Below are positions 17,703 to 26,077 of a stretch of DNA of 64,000 nucleotides, piece by piece. Origin of the DNA: Halorussus litoreus (GTDB lineage: Archaea; Halobacteriota; Halobacteria; Halobacteriales; Haladaptataceae); NCBI RefSeq assembly GCF_003382685.1, contig NZ_KZ859507.1, positions 50,397 through 114,396 of the forward strand, in the 5' to 3' direction. The stretch's first letter is position 1. The number at the start of each line of letters is the position of its first letter. The notes under the pieces are model-generated. The model did not search any database and had not been told where the DNA came from. It worked only from the letters and a program-made list of their open reading frames with translations. The translations under genes were made by a program, and so were the position numbers.

Positions 17703-19004
17703 TTACCTGTCGACGGTCGCGCCGAGGTCGTACAGCACGTCGAAGAAGTCCGGGAACGACACGTCCACGTGCTCGCTGCCGGAGATCATCGTCGGTCCCG
17801 AGCACGCCAGCGCCGCGACCGACAGCGCCATCACGATGCGGTGGTCGCCCCGGCCGTCGACCACGCCGCCGGACAGGTCCGACTCCTCGCCGACCACGGT
17901 CAGGGTGTCGGCGCTCTCCTCGGTCTTCGCGCCGAGATGCCCCAACTCCTCGGCCATCGCGGTCACGCGGTCGGTCTCCTTGTACCGGACGTGCTCGCAG
18001 TTGACGATGCGCGTCTCACCGTCCGCGATCGCGCCCAGCGCCGCGATGGTCGGCAGCAGGTCGGGCGTGTCGCCCACGTCGACCTCGACGCCCGACAGCG
18101 ACGAGCGCTCGACCGTGAGTATCCCGTCGTCGCGGTTCCAGTCCACGTCCGCGCCCATCCGACCGAGCACGCCGACGATCTTGCTGTCGCCCTGCGCACT
18201 CGGGTACGCGCCGCGCACGCGGACCGTCTCGTCCTCCTCGGCAGCTACAGCTCCGGCCGCCAGCAGGTACGAGATGGAGGAGAAGTCGCCCGGCACGTGG
18301 TACTCGCCGTCCTCGGGTTCGTAGAACTGGCTGCCCTCGACGCAGTAGCTGTCGCGACCATCCGCTTGGCGCTTCCCGGCTTCGACGCCGAACTCGTCGA
18401 GCAGTTCGAGGGTGATGTCGACGTACGGCGCGGACTTGAGTTCGGTTTCGAGTTCGACTTCGATGCCATCCTCCGTCACCGCGCCCGCCATCAGCAGGGC
18501 GGTGACGAACTGCGAGGACACGTCGCCGGGCATCGAGACGGTGCCGCCCGAGATCGGGCCCTCCACAACGAGCGGTGCCTGTCCGTTCCCGCGCGTGCTC
18601 TCGGCCCGACCGCCGAGGTCCGCGACGGCCGAAAGGAGCGGGCCGTGCGGGCGCGAGCGCAGTGAGTCGTCGCCGGTCAGGACGGTCGTGCCGTCCGCGA
18701 GCGCCGCGGTCGCGGTCACGAGTCGCATCGTGGTCCCGCTGTTCGCACACCGGACCACGTCGCCCGGTACCTCGGGGCGACCGTCGAAGCCGTCCACGTC
18801 GAGGTGGTCCGATTCTCGGGTCACGTCACCGCCGAAGGCCTCGACCGCGCGCATCGTGGCCTTGGTGTCTGCGCTCACGAGCGGGTCGTACACCAGCGCG
18901 CCGCCGGAGTAGCCCGCGGCGAGGATGGCCCGATGGGTGTAGCTCTTCGACGACGGTGCGCGCGCGACCCCCGAGAGCGTCGACGGCGAGATCTCCACGT
19001 CCAT
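17703..19004 (-). CDS. aroA: 3-phosphoshikimate 1-carboxyvinyltransferase (EPSP synthase)
   Basis: 433 residues. Joins phosphoenolpyruvate to shikimate 3-phosphate to give EPSP. Both signature regions are intact: [17 protein letters not shown] near the N-terminus, and the [11 protein letters not shown] loop. A C-terminal [15 protein letters not shown] with the catalytic Glu/Lys context is also seen, and [14 protein letters not shown] matches the end of the inside-out alpha/beta barrel. It is on its own strand and not beside other aromatic genes. The distance to the ATP-grasp gene is about 100 bp. Confidence 0.96.
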   Translation of the reverse strand: MDVEISPSTLSGVARAPSSKSYTHRAILAAGYSGGALVYDPLVSADTKATMRAVEAFGGDVTRESDHLDVDGFDGRPEVPGDVVRCANSGTTMRLVTATAALADGTTVLTGDDSLRSRPHGPLLSAVADLGGRAESTRGNGQAPLVVEGPISGGTVSMPGDVSSQFVTALLMAGAVTEDGIEVELETELKSAPYVDITLELLDEFGVEAGKRQADGRDSYCVEGSQFYEPEDGEYHVPGDFSSISYLLAAGAVAAEEDETVRVRGAYPSAQGDSKIVGVLGRMGADVDWNRDDGILTVERSSLSGVEVDVGDTPDLLPTIAALGAIADGETRIVNCEHVRYKETDRVTAMAEELGHLGAKTEESADTLTVVGEESDLSGGVVDGRGDHRIVMALSVAALACSGPTMISGSEHVDVSFPDFFDVLYDLGATVDR

Positions 19005-19106
19005 GGGTGGGCCGACGGTTCGGGGGTGTATCAGGGTACCGGAGCGGGCGGATTTTGGTCGAGTGCCGTGGGACGATACGTAAACCGCGCGTATCGAGCG
19101 ACTCGA

Positions 19107-19358
19107 TCACTTACCTGACAGTCCGTCGGAATTAGAACCGGAGTAGCTACCAAGTATCTTCACTCCTGCAGCAAGTGCGACGACACCGCCGAGTACGCCA
19201 GCGATACTAAATACGAGACTCTGCCAGTACAGGAGACGGGTTACGTTCTGGAGATATCCAATGTGAGCCAGCGTGAGTATTCCGATTCCGAGCAGAAACG
19301 CGACGACTAGCAGCCAATGACGGATCGAGCGAAGGAGTGCGTTCGTTTCGGAGGGCAT
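19107..19358 (-). CDS. Small two-helix membrane protein
   Basis: 83 residues from MPSETNALLRSIRHWLLVVA with two clear hydrophobic segments (about 15-33 and 48-68) and a Ser/Gly/Asp tail ending SNSDGLSGK. Function unknown. A longer frame starting at 19427 adds 23 residues, but the ATG at 19358 lies close to the first membrane helix and is favoured. AT content around here is higher than for neighbours, which could mean a recently acquired or weakly expressed gene. Confidence 0.6.
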   Translation of the reverse strand: MPSETNALLRSIRHWLLVVAFLLGIGILTLAHIGYLQNVTRLLYWQSLVFSIAGVLGGVVALAAGVKILGSYSGSNSDGLSGK

Positions 19359-19470
19359 TATCTCGACTATCGACGGGTTCGGTAAAATTCCCCCGATTCT
19401 TACTTCGTCGTTCGCTATGCGGCCCATATCGAGGCTTCTTCTTATACCTGCTACCCTGTTTTAATAGCAC

Positions 19471-19920
19471 CTACTTCACCACCGTCACGGGCACCGACGC
19501 CGCCCCGACGACGTCCTTCGCGGTACTGCCGACCAGTCCCTCGTACTCTTCCGAGAGTCCCCGATGGCCCACGAAGATCGCGTCCACGCCCTCGCGCTCG
19601 GCGTACTCGACGATCTCGTCGACCGGTTCGCCGTACAGCATCCCAGTTTCGACGGTGACGCCGGTGTCGTCGCCGACCTGCTCGGCCCCGTCCAGAATCT
19701 CCTGCGCTTCGGTCTCGGCGTCTTCGATGTCCTCGGCCACGAGTTCGTCGGCCATCTCCGTGAAGTTCATCGGCGGGTCGTCGCCGCCGGTGAAGAACTG
19801 CTCGGGCACGACCACGCTGACCGCGTCCACCGACGCCCCGGTCGCGGCCGCTTGCTCGACCGCGTACCGGAGCGCGTCCATGCTGGATTCGGAGCCGTCG
19901 ACCGCGGCGAGGTACTTCAT
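19471..19920 (-). CDS. Universal stress protein, UspA family
   Basis: 149 residues starting MKYLAAVDGSESSMDALRYA, the canonical Usp beta-1/alpha-1 region. The ATP-binding motif is present as GHRGLSEEYEGLVGSTA, followed by the last strand VPVTVVK. It should be a cytoplasmic nucleotide-binding dimer expressed under stress, though which stress cannot be told. A methionine-rich loop near residues 45-60 is ordinary for haloarchaeal members. Single gene. Confidence 0.95.
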   Translation of the reverse strand: MKYLAAVDGSESSMDALRYAVEQAAATGASVDAVSVVVPEQFFTGGDDPPMNFTEMADELVAEDIEDAETEAQEILDGAEQVGDDTGVTVETGMLYGEPVDEIVEYAEREGVDAIFVGHRGLSEEYEGLVGSTAKDVVGAASVPVTVVK

Positions 19921-20011
19921 GGCCGGGCGTTCGGCGCGAGCGATGATTTCGGTTGTGGCCCGGGAGTCCTCTCCGGTCGTGACCAGCGAGTCCCCGCGTC
20001 GACTGACCGGA

Positions 20012-20263
20012 TCAGAGTTCGCCGTTCCGGCGCTCCAGCGCGTCCGCGATGCGCTCGACCGCGCTGACGAATCGCGTCGCGAACTGGAGGAATCTGTAGA
20101 GCAGGTAGAGTCCGAGTAGCCACGTGGCGAACGTCACGCCGAGGAGCGGCTGGGTCATTACGAAGATGCTGTACAGGATCACCAGGACAGCGAGGGCCAC
20201 GAGACCGACCTGAATCGGAGTCGGTGGCCCCCTGAGCCGGAGTTTCCTTCGGGCGAGGACATG
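20012..20263 (-). CDS. Small membrane protein, reading frame probably broken by an indel
   Basis: The C-terminal 70 residues (from PTPIQVGLVALAVLVILYSI) hold two membrane helices and the charged tail AVERIADALERRNGEL. In the frame given by the sequence the only start is a GTG at 20353, giving an Arg-rich leader that overlaps the divergent lipoprotein start. The other frame just upstream gives a natural start, ATG at 20263 with MSSPEGNSGSGG. Adding one base in the C5 run at about 20229-20233 joins the two parts smoothly as GSGGPPTPIQVG. I infer a sequencing error or a true frameshift. No specific function is suggested. Confidence 0.55.
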   Translation of the reverse strand, partial: HVLARRKLRLRGPPTPIQVGLVALAVLVILYSIFVMTQPLLGVTFATWLLGLYLLYRFLQFATRFVSAVERIADALERRNGEL

Positions 20264-20346
20264 TCCGCCGCCACGAAGGCCGGGGACGAATAAGTTTGGC
20301 TCCGCGCCGGAGAAAGTATTTACCGCACCGCCGAGACGCGCAGGAC

Positions 20347-20940
20347 GTGCCACCGTCGAGACGCCGCGCCCTCCACCTCGGCGCAGTCGGCCTCGCCGGA
20401 GCGCTCGCGGGATGCGTCTCCGGAGCGCTCGACGAAGACGAATCCGGCGAGAACTCCGCGACGGGGACGACTGTGCCGACGACGGAGGTGACGACGAGCG
20501 AACCAGCGACGACCGACCGAACGTCCGCCGAGACGACCGGTGTGACCAGCACCGACTCGACCACGGATTCAGTGACCGTCGAGACCTCGCTCCCGGAGGG
20601 AACGGTCGATTTCAACGACGGACCGAAGTCTCCACCGGAGCGCCCGGACGACCTGACCGCCGAGCGCGTCCGGGAGTACGTGGCGACCTACGAGCGACGC
20701 CACGTGTACAATGGACTGTACTACGACGAGACGAGCGAGGTACACCAGCAGTGCGAGGTCGATACGGTCACCGAGTACGGTGTCGGCTACCGCGTCGTGG
20801 TCTGGTGCAGCGCCTACTCGAACACCGGCGGGGAGAACGAGACGACCCTCCACGCCGACTACTTCACGCAGTACGCGACGTACTTCGTCGGCCCGGACTC
20901 GACGGTTCGGTTCGAGGGGAAGTCGAAAGACCGGGAGTAG
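20347..20940 (+). CDS. Tat lipoprotein with Thr-rich linker
   Basis: 197 residues from a GTG start at 20347 (codons V P P S R R R A L H L G). The twin-arginine motif, the hydrophobic segment and the lipobox LAGC (about residues 20-23) mark it as a Tat-exported lipoprotein. A threonine/glutamate-rich flexible linker (TTVPTTEVTTSEPATTDRTS and similar, about residues 38-78) follows. The C-terminal domain of about 110 residues carries YVATYERRHVYNGLYYDETS and three Cys, and its function is not recognisable. Upstream ATG/GTG choices would lack a proper signal. Confidence 0.8.
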   Translation: MPPSRRRALHLGAVGLAGALAGCVSGALDEDESGENSATGTTVPTTEVTTSEPATTDRTSAETTGVTSTDSTTDSVTVETSLPEGTVDFNDGPKSPPERPDDLTAERVREYVATYERRHVYNGLYYDETSEVHQQCEVDTVTEYGVGYRVVVWCSAYSNTGGENETTLHADYFTQYATYFVGPDSTVRFEGKSKDRE

Positions 20941-21178
20941 AGACGGAGTTTTCTCAGCTCAGGAGATCTGATCCCGACAGAACCGCATCCTCTTTTCCGA
21001 AAGTCCCACCCGGTGGTTTGGGTCGCCGAGCGTAACCTGTGGTTGGTTTCGCGGCGCTCTTGACGGTGGTCTGTCTAACCGAGCACATCCCCGTGGTCAG
21101 AGTCACCGAGCGCTCGCTGTCCCAGAATCGCGTTCCGGAACCCGTATCGTTTTCCCGCTCGCGGGGCTTCCGTCGGGT

Positions 21179-22357
21179 ATGGACCCGGATCTCTCCCCGC
21201 TCGACGACGCGCTCGCGGACGCCGGTGCGGACGGCTACCTCGTGGTCGCCGACTCCGGCGACTCCGACCAGCGGTACCTCTCGGGCTTCGGCGCGCCCGA
21301 CGAGTTCGTGACCCTCTACACGCCCGAGGGAACCTTCCTGCTCGTGTCCGGGCTGGAGTACGGCCGCGCGAAATCGGAGAGTCGAGCCGACGAAGTCGCG
21401 CGCCTGTCGGAATACGGCTTCCAGGAACTGGTCGGCGAGTACGACCGCGCCGAGGCGATGGCTCGGACCATCGCCGCGTTCCTCGCTGACCACGGCGTCG
21501 AGTCGGTCGCCACCGGCGAGCGGTTCCCGCTCGGGACGGCCGACGCGCTGCGCGAGCAGGGCGTCTCGGTCGAAGTGCTCGACGGCGACGTGGTGACCCG
21601 GATTCGCTCGGTCAAGACCGACGATGAGGTCGAGCACGTCCACGAGGCCCAGCGAGCCAACGAGGCCGCGATGGCGCGGGCAGAGGAGATGATCGCAGAA
21701 GCCAGCGTGGACGAGGACGGGATGCTCCACCACGACGGGGAGGCGCTGACCAGCGAGCGCGTCACCGAAGAGATCGAGGTCACGCTCCTGCGGCGGGGCT
21801 GCGCGCTCGACGAGACCATCGTCGCCTGCGGGGCCGACGCCGCCGACCCGCACGACCGCGGGAGCGGGCCCCTGCGCGCGGGCGAGACCATCATTATCGA
21901 CATCTTCCCGCAGAACAAGGCGACGAAGTACCACGGCGACATGACCCGGACGTTCGTCAAGGGCGAACCCAGCGAGGAAATCCAGCGACGCTACGACGCG
22001 ACCTACGAAGCGTTCGAGGCCGCGCTCGACGCGCTCGAACCGGGCGTCACCGGCGCGGCAGTCCACGACGCGGTCTGCGACGTGTACGAGCGCGAGGGGT
22101 ACGCCACCCTCCGGAGCGACCCCGACACCGAGACGGGGTTCATCCACAGCACGGGCCACGGCATCGGGCTGGACGTCCACGAACTCCCGCGGGTCAGCCC
22201 CGACGGCGGCGAACTGGAGCCGGGACACGTGGTCACCATCGAGCCCGGCCTCTACGACCCGGACGTGGGCGGCGTCCGCATCGAGGATCTGGTGGTCGTC
22301 ACCGAGGACGGCTACGAGAACCTGACCGACTATCCGATCCACCTGCAGTTGGAGTAA
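21179..22357 (+). CDS. M24 aminopeptidase (Xaa-Pro dipeptidase/PepQ-like)
   Basis: 392 residues. The N-terminal domain (about 1-140) is the creatinase-like half, and the C-terminal pita-bread domain carries the five metal ligands: Asp in IIIDIFPQNKATKYHGD, Asp in GDMTRTFVKG, His in HSTGHGIGLDVHE, Glu in TIEPGLYDP and Glu in VRIEDLVVV. It should hydrolyse proline-containing or N-terminal peptides with two bound metal ions in the cytoplasm. ATG at 21179 follows a purine-poor spacer. Isolated gene; the repeat region at 22.4-22.8 kb lies downstream. Confidence 0.94.
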   Translation: MDPDLSPLDDALADAGADGYLVVADSGDSDQRYLSGFGAPDEFVTLYTPEGTFLLVSGLEYGRAKSESRADEVARLSEYGFQELVGEYDRAEAMARTIAAFLADHGVESVATGERFPLGTADALREQGVSVEVLDGDVVTRIRSVKTDDEVEHVHEAQRANEAAMARAEEMIAEASVDEDGMLHHDGEALTSERVTEEIEVTLLRRGCALDETIVACGADAADPHDRGSGPLRAGETIIIDIFPQNKATKYHGDMTRTFVKGEPSEEIQRRYDATYEAFEAALDALEPGVTGAAVHDAVCDVYEREGYATLRSDPDTETGFIHSTGHGIGLDVHELPRVSPDGGELEPGHVVTIEPGLYDPDVGGVRIEDLVVVTEDGYENLTDYPIHLQLE

Positions 22358-22454
22358 AGTAGAGGGCTGAGTTGGCACTTTTTCGCTCGATTGGTCGATT
22401 TCCCACGGCCGCACTTCAGGAACTTCAAACTCGGCTCGCGCTAGCTTCGCCTTC

Positions 22455-22700
22455 CACGCCGGCGCGTGCTGGCGCGAGTTCATCTCGCGCCGAAACGCGC
22501 GAGGGACGAGCATGGCGAGGCGCACCGCGCCTCGCTTGCCGTGCGGGCGACTCGTGGGTCGCTCGCAGACATCGCAGGGCGCAGCCCGAGAAGCGCAGGC
22601 GGCTGGGGAGGTCTGAGGCCCACGTTGCTGTGCTGTTGCGGTGCAGTCGCGGTTGCGGTGCTGTTGCGGTCACGCCTAGGCTCAAGCAATAGCTAGCTTC
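22455..22700 (+). repeat. Dispersed hairpin-rich repeat, copy R3
   Basis: A copy with the same module order as R1 and R4. A hairpin-rich start includes GCGCGAG/CTCGCGC at about 22472-22490 and GAGGCGC/GCGCCTC at about 22517-22533. An AAACGCGCGAGGGACGAGCAT segment follows, then the GCAGGCGGCTGGGGAGG module at 22595, GCGGT/GCTGTT filler, GCTCAAGCA at 22680-22688 and AGCTAGC at 22691-22697. The intergenic span 22358-22864 contains nothing else I can call a gene. Confidence 0.75.
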
Positions 22701-22734
22701 GTGTCGGCTTCCCACTCGGATTCACGCACATCTG

Positions 22735-22800
22735 AGCTAGCTACTGCCGATGCATAGGAGAAACCGCGACAGCACAGCACCGCAATCGCCACCGCAGAAG
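22735..22800 (-). repeat. Partial inverted copy of the R3 repeat end
   Basis: Read on the minus strand it has CGGT/GCTGT-type filler, a degenerate core (TGCATCGGCAGTAG) and AGCTAGCT at about 22735-22742. It faces R3 with about 40 bp between the two AGCTAGC ends, giving a convergent pair like the one at 27.6-28.1 kb. Only the AGCTAGC end and filler are kept; the GGCTGGGG module is missing. Confidence 0.55.
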
Positions 22801-22864
22801 ACAGGTCCATCAGAGTCACGACCCGCCACAACCGGCAAGTACGCGCCTCCCGAACTACGGTGGC

Positions 22865-24184
22865 ATGCTCGGACTGGAGACTGAAACATCGGAAGAGACC
22901 GCGGAATCGCGCGAGGAGAGCGGCCAGCGGGGACTCGTCGGCAAGGGACTCCCCTTCGCGGCCGCGTTCGCCGCGGGATTCCTGCTCGGGAGCCGACGGA
23001 GTGGAGACGGGAACCGACAGACCGGAGGCGGATCCGAAGGGATGCCCGAAAGCGAGGGACAGGGTCGAGAGCAGGAACACGAACAGGAGCAGGAACAGTC
23101 GGGCGGCATCACGGACATGATCCGAAGCCGGGCGATGCCCGGCCGGAGCGAGAGCGCGACCGAATCCGAAGACGAGTCGGGGTCGAGCCACCAGTCGGGT
23201 TCGATGACTGGCGTGGCCGACGAGCAGACGCCCGAGCAGATGAGCCACGGAGAGACGCCCGAACCCGAGTCGGAATCCATGCCAGCGTCCGAATCCGAGT
23301 CCGAGTCCGAGTCCGAGTCCGAATCTACGCCCGATGCTGCCGAGGTCGACGAGGCGGTCACCGAACTCTCGCCGCCGACGAGCCACGGGATGCCGATGTT
23401 CGGCCTCGGGACGTACCAGATGGAGGAGTACGACGAGTGCTTCGAGAGCGTCCAGCAAGGGCTCCGGATGGGCTACAGACATCTCGACACCGCGGAGGGG
23501 TACCACAACGAGGAGGCCGTCGGCGACGCTGTCACGGAGTCCGAGGTCGACCGCGAGGACCTCTTCGTCGCGACGAAGGTCGGCCCGGACAACCTCGACT
23601 ACGATCACGTGCTCACAGCCGCCGAGGAGAGCCTCGACAGGCTCGGAATGGAGTACCTCGACCTGCTGTACGTCCACTGGCCGACCGGCGAGTACGAGGC
23701 CACCGACACGCTCGACGCCTTCGCGGAGCTCCGCGGGGAGGGGATGATCGAGGAGATCGGCGTGAGCAACTTCACAGTCGACCTGCTGGAAGAGGCCGTG
23801 GAGGTGTCCGAGGAGCCCATCTTCGCGAATCAGGTCGAGATGCACCCGCTGTGCCCGCAGACCGAACTCCGGCAGTTCTGCGCGCAGGACGACGTGGACG
23901 TGGAACTCGTGGCCTACTCGCCCATCGCCCGCGGCGACGTGGAGGACGTCGACGAACTGCAGGAGGTCGCCGACAAGCACGACGCGACGCCACAGCAGGT
24001 CAGCCTCGCGTGGCTGCGCGAGCAAGAAGTGACTGCGATTCCGAAAGCCACCAGCGAGGACCACCTCCGGGAGAACTGGCTCAGCCTAGGCCTCGACCTC
24101 GACGACGAGGACGTCGAGAAGATCGACGGCATCGAGGAGCGCCGGCGCATCGTGGACCCCGACGAGGCTCCCTGGAACCAGTAG
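22865..24184 (+). CDS. Aldo/keto reductase with a membrane-anchor and Ser/Glu-repeat N-terminal extension
   Basis: 439 residues. The C-terminal 270 residues are a full aldo/keto reductase with the catalytic set: Asp and Tyr in HLDTAEGYHNE, Lys in ATKVGP, His in YVHWPTG, and the cofactor region IPKATSEDHL. NADPH-dependent reduction of aldehydes or ketones is expected. The first 166 residues are unusual. They include one hydrophobic helix (GLPFAAAFAAGFLLGS, about 28-43) and a disordered stretch with Glu/Gln-rich and SESESESES-type repeats (about 60-165). The extension looks like a membrane anchor plus stalk. An internal start near residue 166 (Met in SHGMPMFGLG) would give a conventional enzyme. 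Confidence 0.88.
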   Translation: MLGLETETSEETAESREESGQRGLVGKGLPFAAAFAAGFLLGSRRSGDGNRQTGGGSEGMPESEGQGREQEHEQEQEQSGGITDMIRSRAMPGRSESATESEDESGSSHQSGSMTGVADEQTPEQMSHGETPEPESESMPASESESESESESESTPDAAEVDEAVTELSPPTSHGMPMFGLGTYQMEEYDECFESVQQGLRMGYRHLDTAEGYHNEEAVGDAVTESEVDREDLFVATKVGPDNLDYDHVLTAAEESLDRLGMEYLDLLYVHWPTGEYEATDTLDAFAELRGEGMIEEIGVSNFTVDLLEEAVEVSEEPIFANQVEMHPLCPQTELRQFCAQDDVDVELVAYSPIARGDVEDVDELQEVADKHDATPQQVSLAWLREQEVTAIPKATSEDHLRENWLSLGLDLDDEDVEKIDGIEERRRIVDPDEAPWNQ

Positions 24185-24298
24185 TGCACGCAGAATCGGA
24201 CTTCGACGCGGTCGCTTCCGTCGAGTCGCTACGCGTTACGACAGCCGACACGCGGTCGCGATGGAATACTAAGGGAATATAAGGACTATTATCATCAA

Positions 24299-24316
24299 AG
24301 ACCATTATATTTATCT
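24299..24316 (+). promoter_or_regulatory. Strong AT-rich promoter (TATA element)
   Basis: Between 24270 and 24316 the sequence becomes very AT-rich in otherwise 65 percent GC DNA, with CATTATATTTATC near 24304-24313. An archaeal TATA box here would start RNA about 24 bp downstream, at about 24335-24343, exactly at the ATG of the small ORF at 24343. This supports a leaderless transcript running through the small ORF into the GNAT gene. Confidence 0.6.
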
Positions 24317-24342
24317 GGTGGTCCCTCGACGGTGGAATCGCA

Positions 24343-24651
24343 ATGGGACGACCCACCCTGCTGTCGGCCGCGTACGACGCGATTCGTAACACCCTGCCGC
24401 GCGTCCCGGGCGAGGCCGCCCGCGGCGACGCCTCCGAATCCCAAGCCGTAGCTGCACCCCGTCTCCCGTCCGCTCTCCGCGGAGCATCCCGGTTCGGCGG
24501 GGCGTCGACTGGCCGTCGACCGGCCGGACGGGTCGGCCGGTCCGTTCTGTCCGGCCCGACCGGCGGGCCTCCCACTCGTTCGCTCGACGACCCGCTCCGA
24601 CTGGGCGGTCGCGCCAGCGCTCGCCCTACCACTCGATTCGAGGACCGATGA
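24343..24651 (+). CDS. Possible small basic protein upstream of and overlapping GNAT
   Basis: 102 residues starting MGRPTLLSAAYDAIRNTLPR, then Arg/Gly/Pro-rich low-complexity sequence without a recognisable domain. Support for a real gene comes from context: a strong TATA-like promoter 30-40 bp upstream puts the predicted RNA start at this ATG, and the stop (TGA 24649-24651) overlaps the GNAT ATG by 4 bp (ATGA). Against it are the Arg-rich low-complexity composition, common for spurious frames in high-GC DNA. A leader or coupling function is possible; the protein may not be conserved. Confidence 0.4.
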   Translation: MGRPTLLSAAYDAIRNTLPRVPGEAARGDASESQAVAAPRLPSALRGASRFGGASTGRRPAGRVGRSVLSGPTGGPPTRSLDDPLRLGGRASARPTTRFEDR

Positions 24652-25205
24652 GCACGGACGTCGAGAAGTTCGACGCCCACGAGGAGTCGGACACCGACGC
24701 CGTCGGACCGTTTTCGACACCACCGCGGAGTATCGTCGACGCCGACGGGCGGACGATTCGACTCCGTGGCGCGGACGAGTCGTCCGACGAACGGGCGTCG
24801 CTGGCCGCGATGTACGACGAATTCGGGACGGCCGACCGCGCGCAGGGGATTCCGCCGGCTGCTCCCCGGCGGCGCGAAGCGTGGCTCGACCGCATCGCCG
24901 AGGGTTTAGCCGTGGTGGCGACTCACGACGGCCGTGCGGTCGGCCACGGCGTCCTACTGGACGGGGACGAGGACCACGAACTCGCGCTGTTCGTCCACCC
25001 GGGATACCGCTCGGCGGGAATCGGCTCTGCAGTCCTCCGGACGCTCCTCGGACACGGCCGGAGCGCGGGCATCGAACGGGTCTGGCTGTCGGTCCAGCGC
25101 ACGAACCGGGCGGCGGTCCACCTCTACCGGACGGTCGGGTTCCGGCCGACCGGGACCGCCGGCCAGATGAAGGCCGCGCTGGAGATGACTCTCTCGCTCC
25201 GATAG
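24648..25205 (+). CDS. GNAT-family N-acetyltransferase
   Basis: 185 residues. After an acidic leader (DVEKFDAHEESDTDAVGPFS) the GNAT fold follows, with the acetyl-CoA-binding motif HPGYRSAGIGSAVLRTLLGH (Q/RxxGxG/A-type loop) at about 116-135. A final strand reads AAVHLYRTVGFRPTG. It could acetylate a protein N-terminus or a small amine; the acceptor cannot be named. It overlaps the preceding small ORF by 4 bp and stops about 40 bp before tyrA. Confidence 0.88.
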   Translation: MSTDVEKFDAHEESDTDAVGPFSTPPRSIVDADGRTIRLRGADESSDERASLAAMYDEFGTADRAQGIPPAAPRRREAWLDRIAEGLAVVATHDGRAVGHGVLLDGDEDHELALFVHPGYRSAGIGSAVLRTLLGHGRSAGIERVWLSVQRTNRAAVHLYRTVGFRPTGTAGQMKAALEMTLSLR

Positions 25206-25246
25206 GAGCGAACACCTTTTGCCACCGGACCGGCTACCACCGAGCG

Positions 25247-26077
25247 ATGAAGCTACTCGTCGTCGGCGCGGGCGAGATGGGTCGGTGGTTCGGCGAGGTC
25301 GCAGTCGGGGGTCCCGCCGACTCCGAGACGGCCGACTCCGCGACTGCCGGCTCCGCGACTGCCGACTCCGCTGTCGCTAACCTCGCGTTCGCCGACGCCG
25401 ATCCGGCCGTCGCCGAGGATGCCGCGGCGGAGTTCGGGGGACGCGCAGTTCCCCTCTCGACCGACGAGACCTTCGACGCGGTCTGCGTCGCGGTGCCGAT
25501 GTCGGCCGCGGCGGACGTGATCGAGTCCCACGCGCCCCGCGCCGAGCGCGCGCTCGTGGACGTGACCGGGCGGATGGGCGCTCCCGTGGACGCGATGCGT
25601 GCGGTCGCACCCGACCGCGAGCGCGTGAGCCTCCACCCGCTGTTCGCGCGGGCCAACGCGCCGGGGAACGTCGCGGTCGTTGCGGACGAGTCCGGTCCCA
25701 CCGTCGACCGACTGCTCGACGCGCTCGAAGCCGCGGGCAACCGCCTCGTCGAGACGACGCCCGAGGAACACGACGAGGCGATGACGACGGTGCAGGCCCG
25801 GACTCACGCCGCGGTGCTCTCGTTCGCGCTCGCCGCGGACGACGTGCCGGAGGGACTGACCACCCCGGTCTACGCGGAACTCCGAGAGGTCGCCGAGCAG
25901 ATCGCGGGCAACGACCCTGCGGTGTACGCCGAGATCAGCGAGACGTTCGACGGGCTCGACCGCGTGGCCGAGTTCGCCGACCGGTTCGCCGACGCCGACC
26001 GCGAGGAGTTCGCGGCCCTGTATCGAGAGGCGACCTCGAATCTCGACGAGTCCGGCGACGGAGGTGCGGACTCGTGA
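25247..26077 (+). CDS. tyrA: Prephenate dehydrogenase
   Basis: 276 residues. NAD(P)-dependent oxidation of prephenate to 4-hydroxyphenylpyruvate for tyrosine. The Rossmann motif GAGEMG starts at residue 8; HPLFARAN holds the conserved His, and EEHDEAMTTVQARTHAAVLS matches the dimer domain of TyrA. Between beta-1 and beta-2 there is an Ala/Asp/Ser/Thr-rich low-complexity insert (about residues 24-45) built from near-identical 15-nt DNA repeats at about 25318-25375. That insert is unusual for a Rossmann loop. Start is ATG 25247. The stop overlaps the next gene by 4 bp (GTGA). Confidence 0.93.
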   Translation: MKLLVVGAGEMGRWFGEVAVGGPADSETADSATAGSATADSAVANLAFADADPAVAEDAAAEFGGRAVPLSTDETFDAVCVAVPMSAAADVIESHAPRAERALVDVTGRMGAPVDAMRAVAPDRERVSLHPLFARANAPGNVAVVADESGPTVDRLLDALEAAGNRLVETTPEEHDEAMTTVQARTHAAVLSFALAADDVPEGLTTPVYAELREVAEQIAGNDPAVYAEISETFDGLDRVAEFADRFADADREEFAALYREATSNLDESGDGGADS

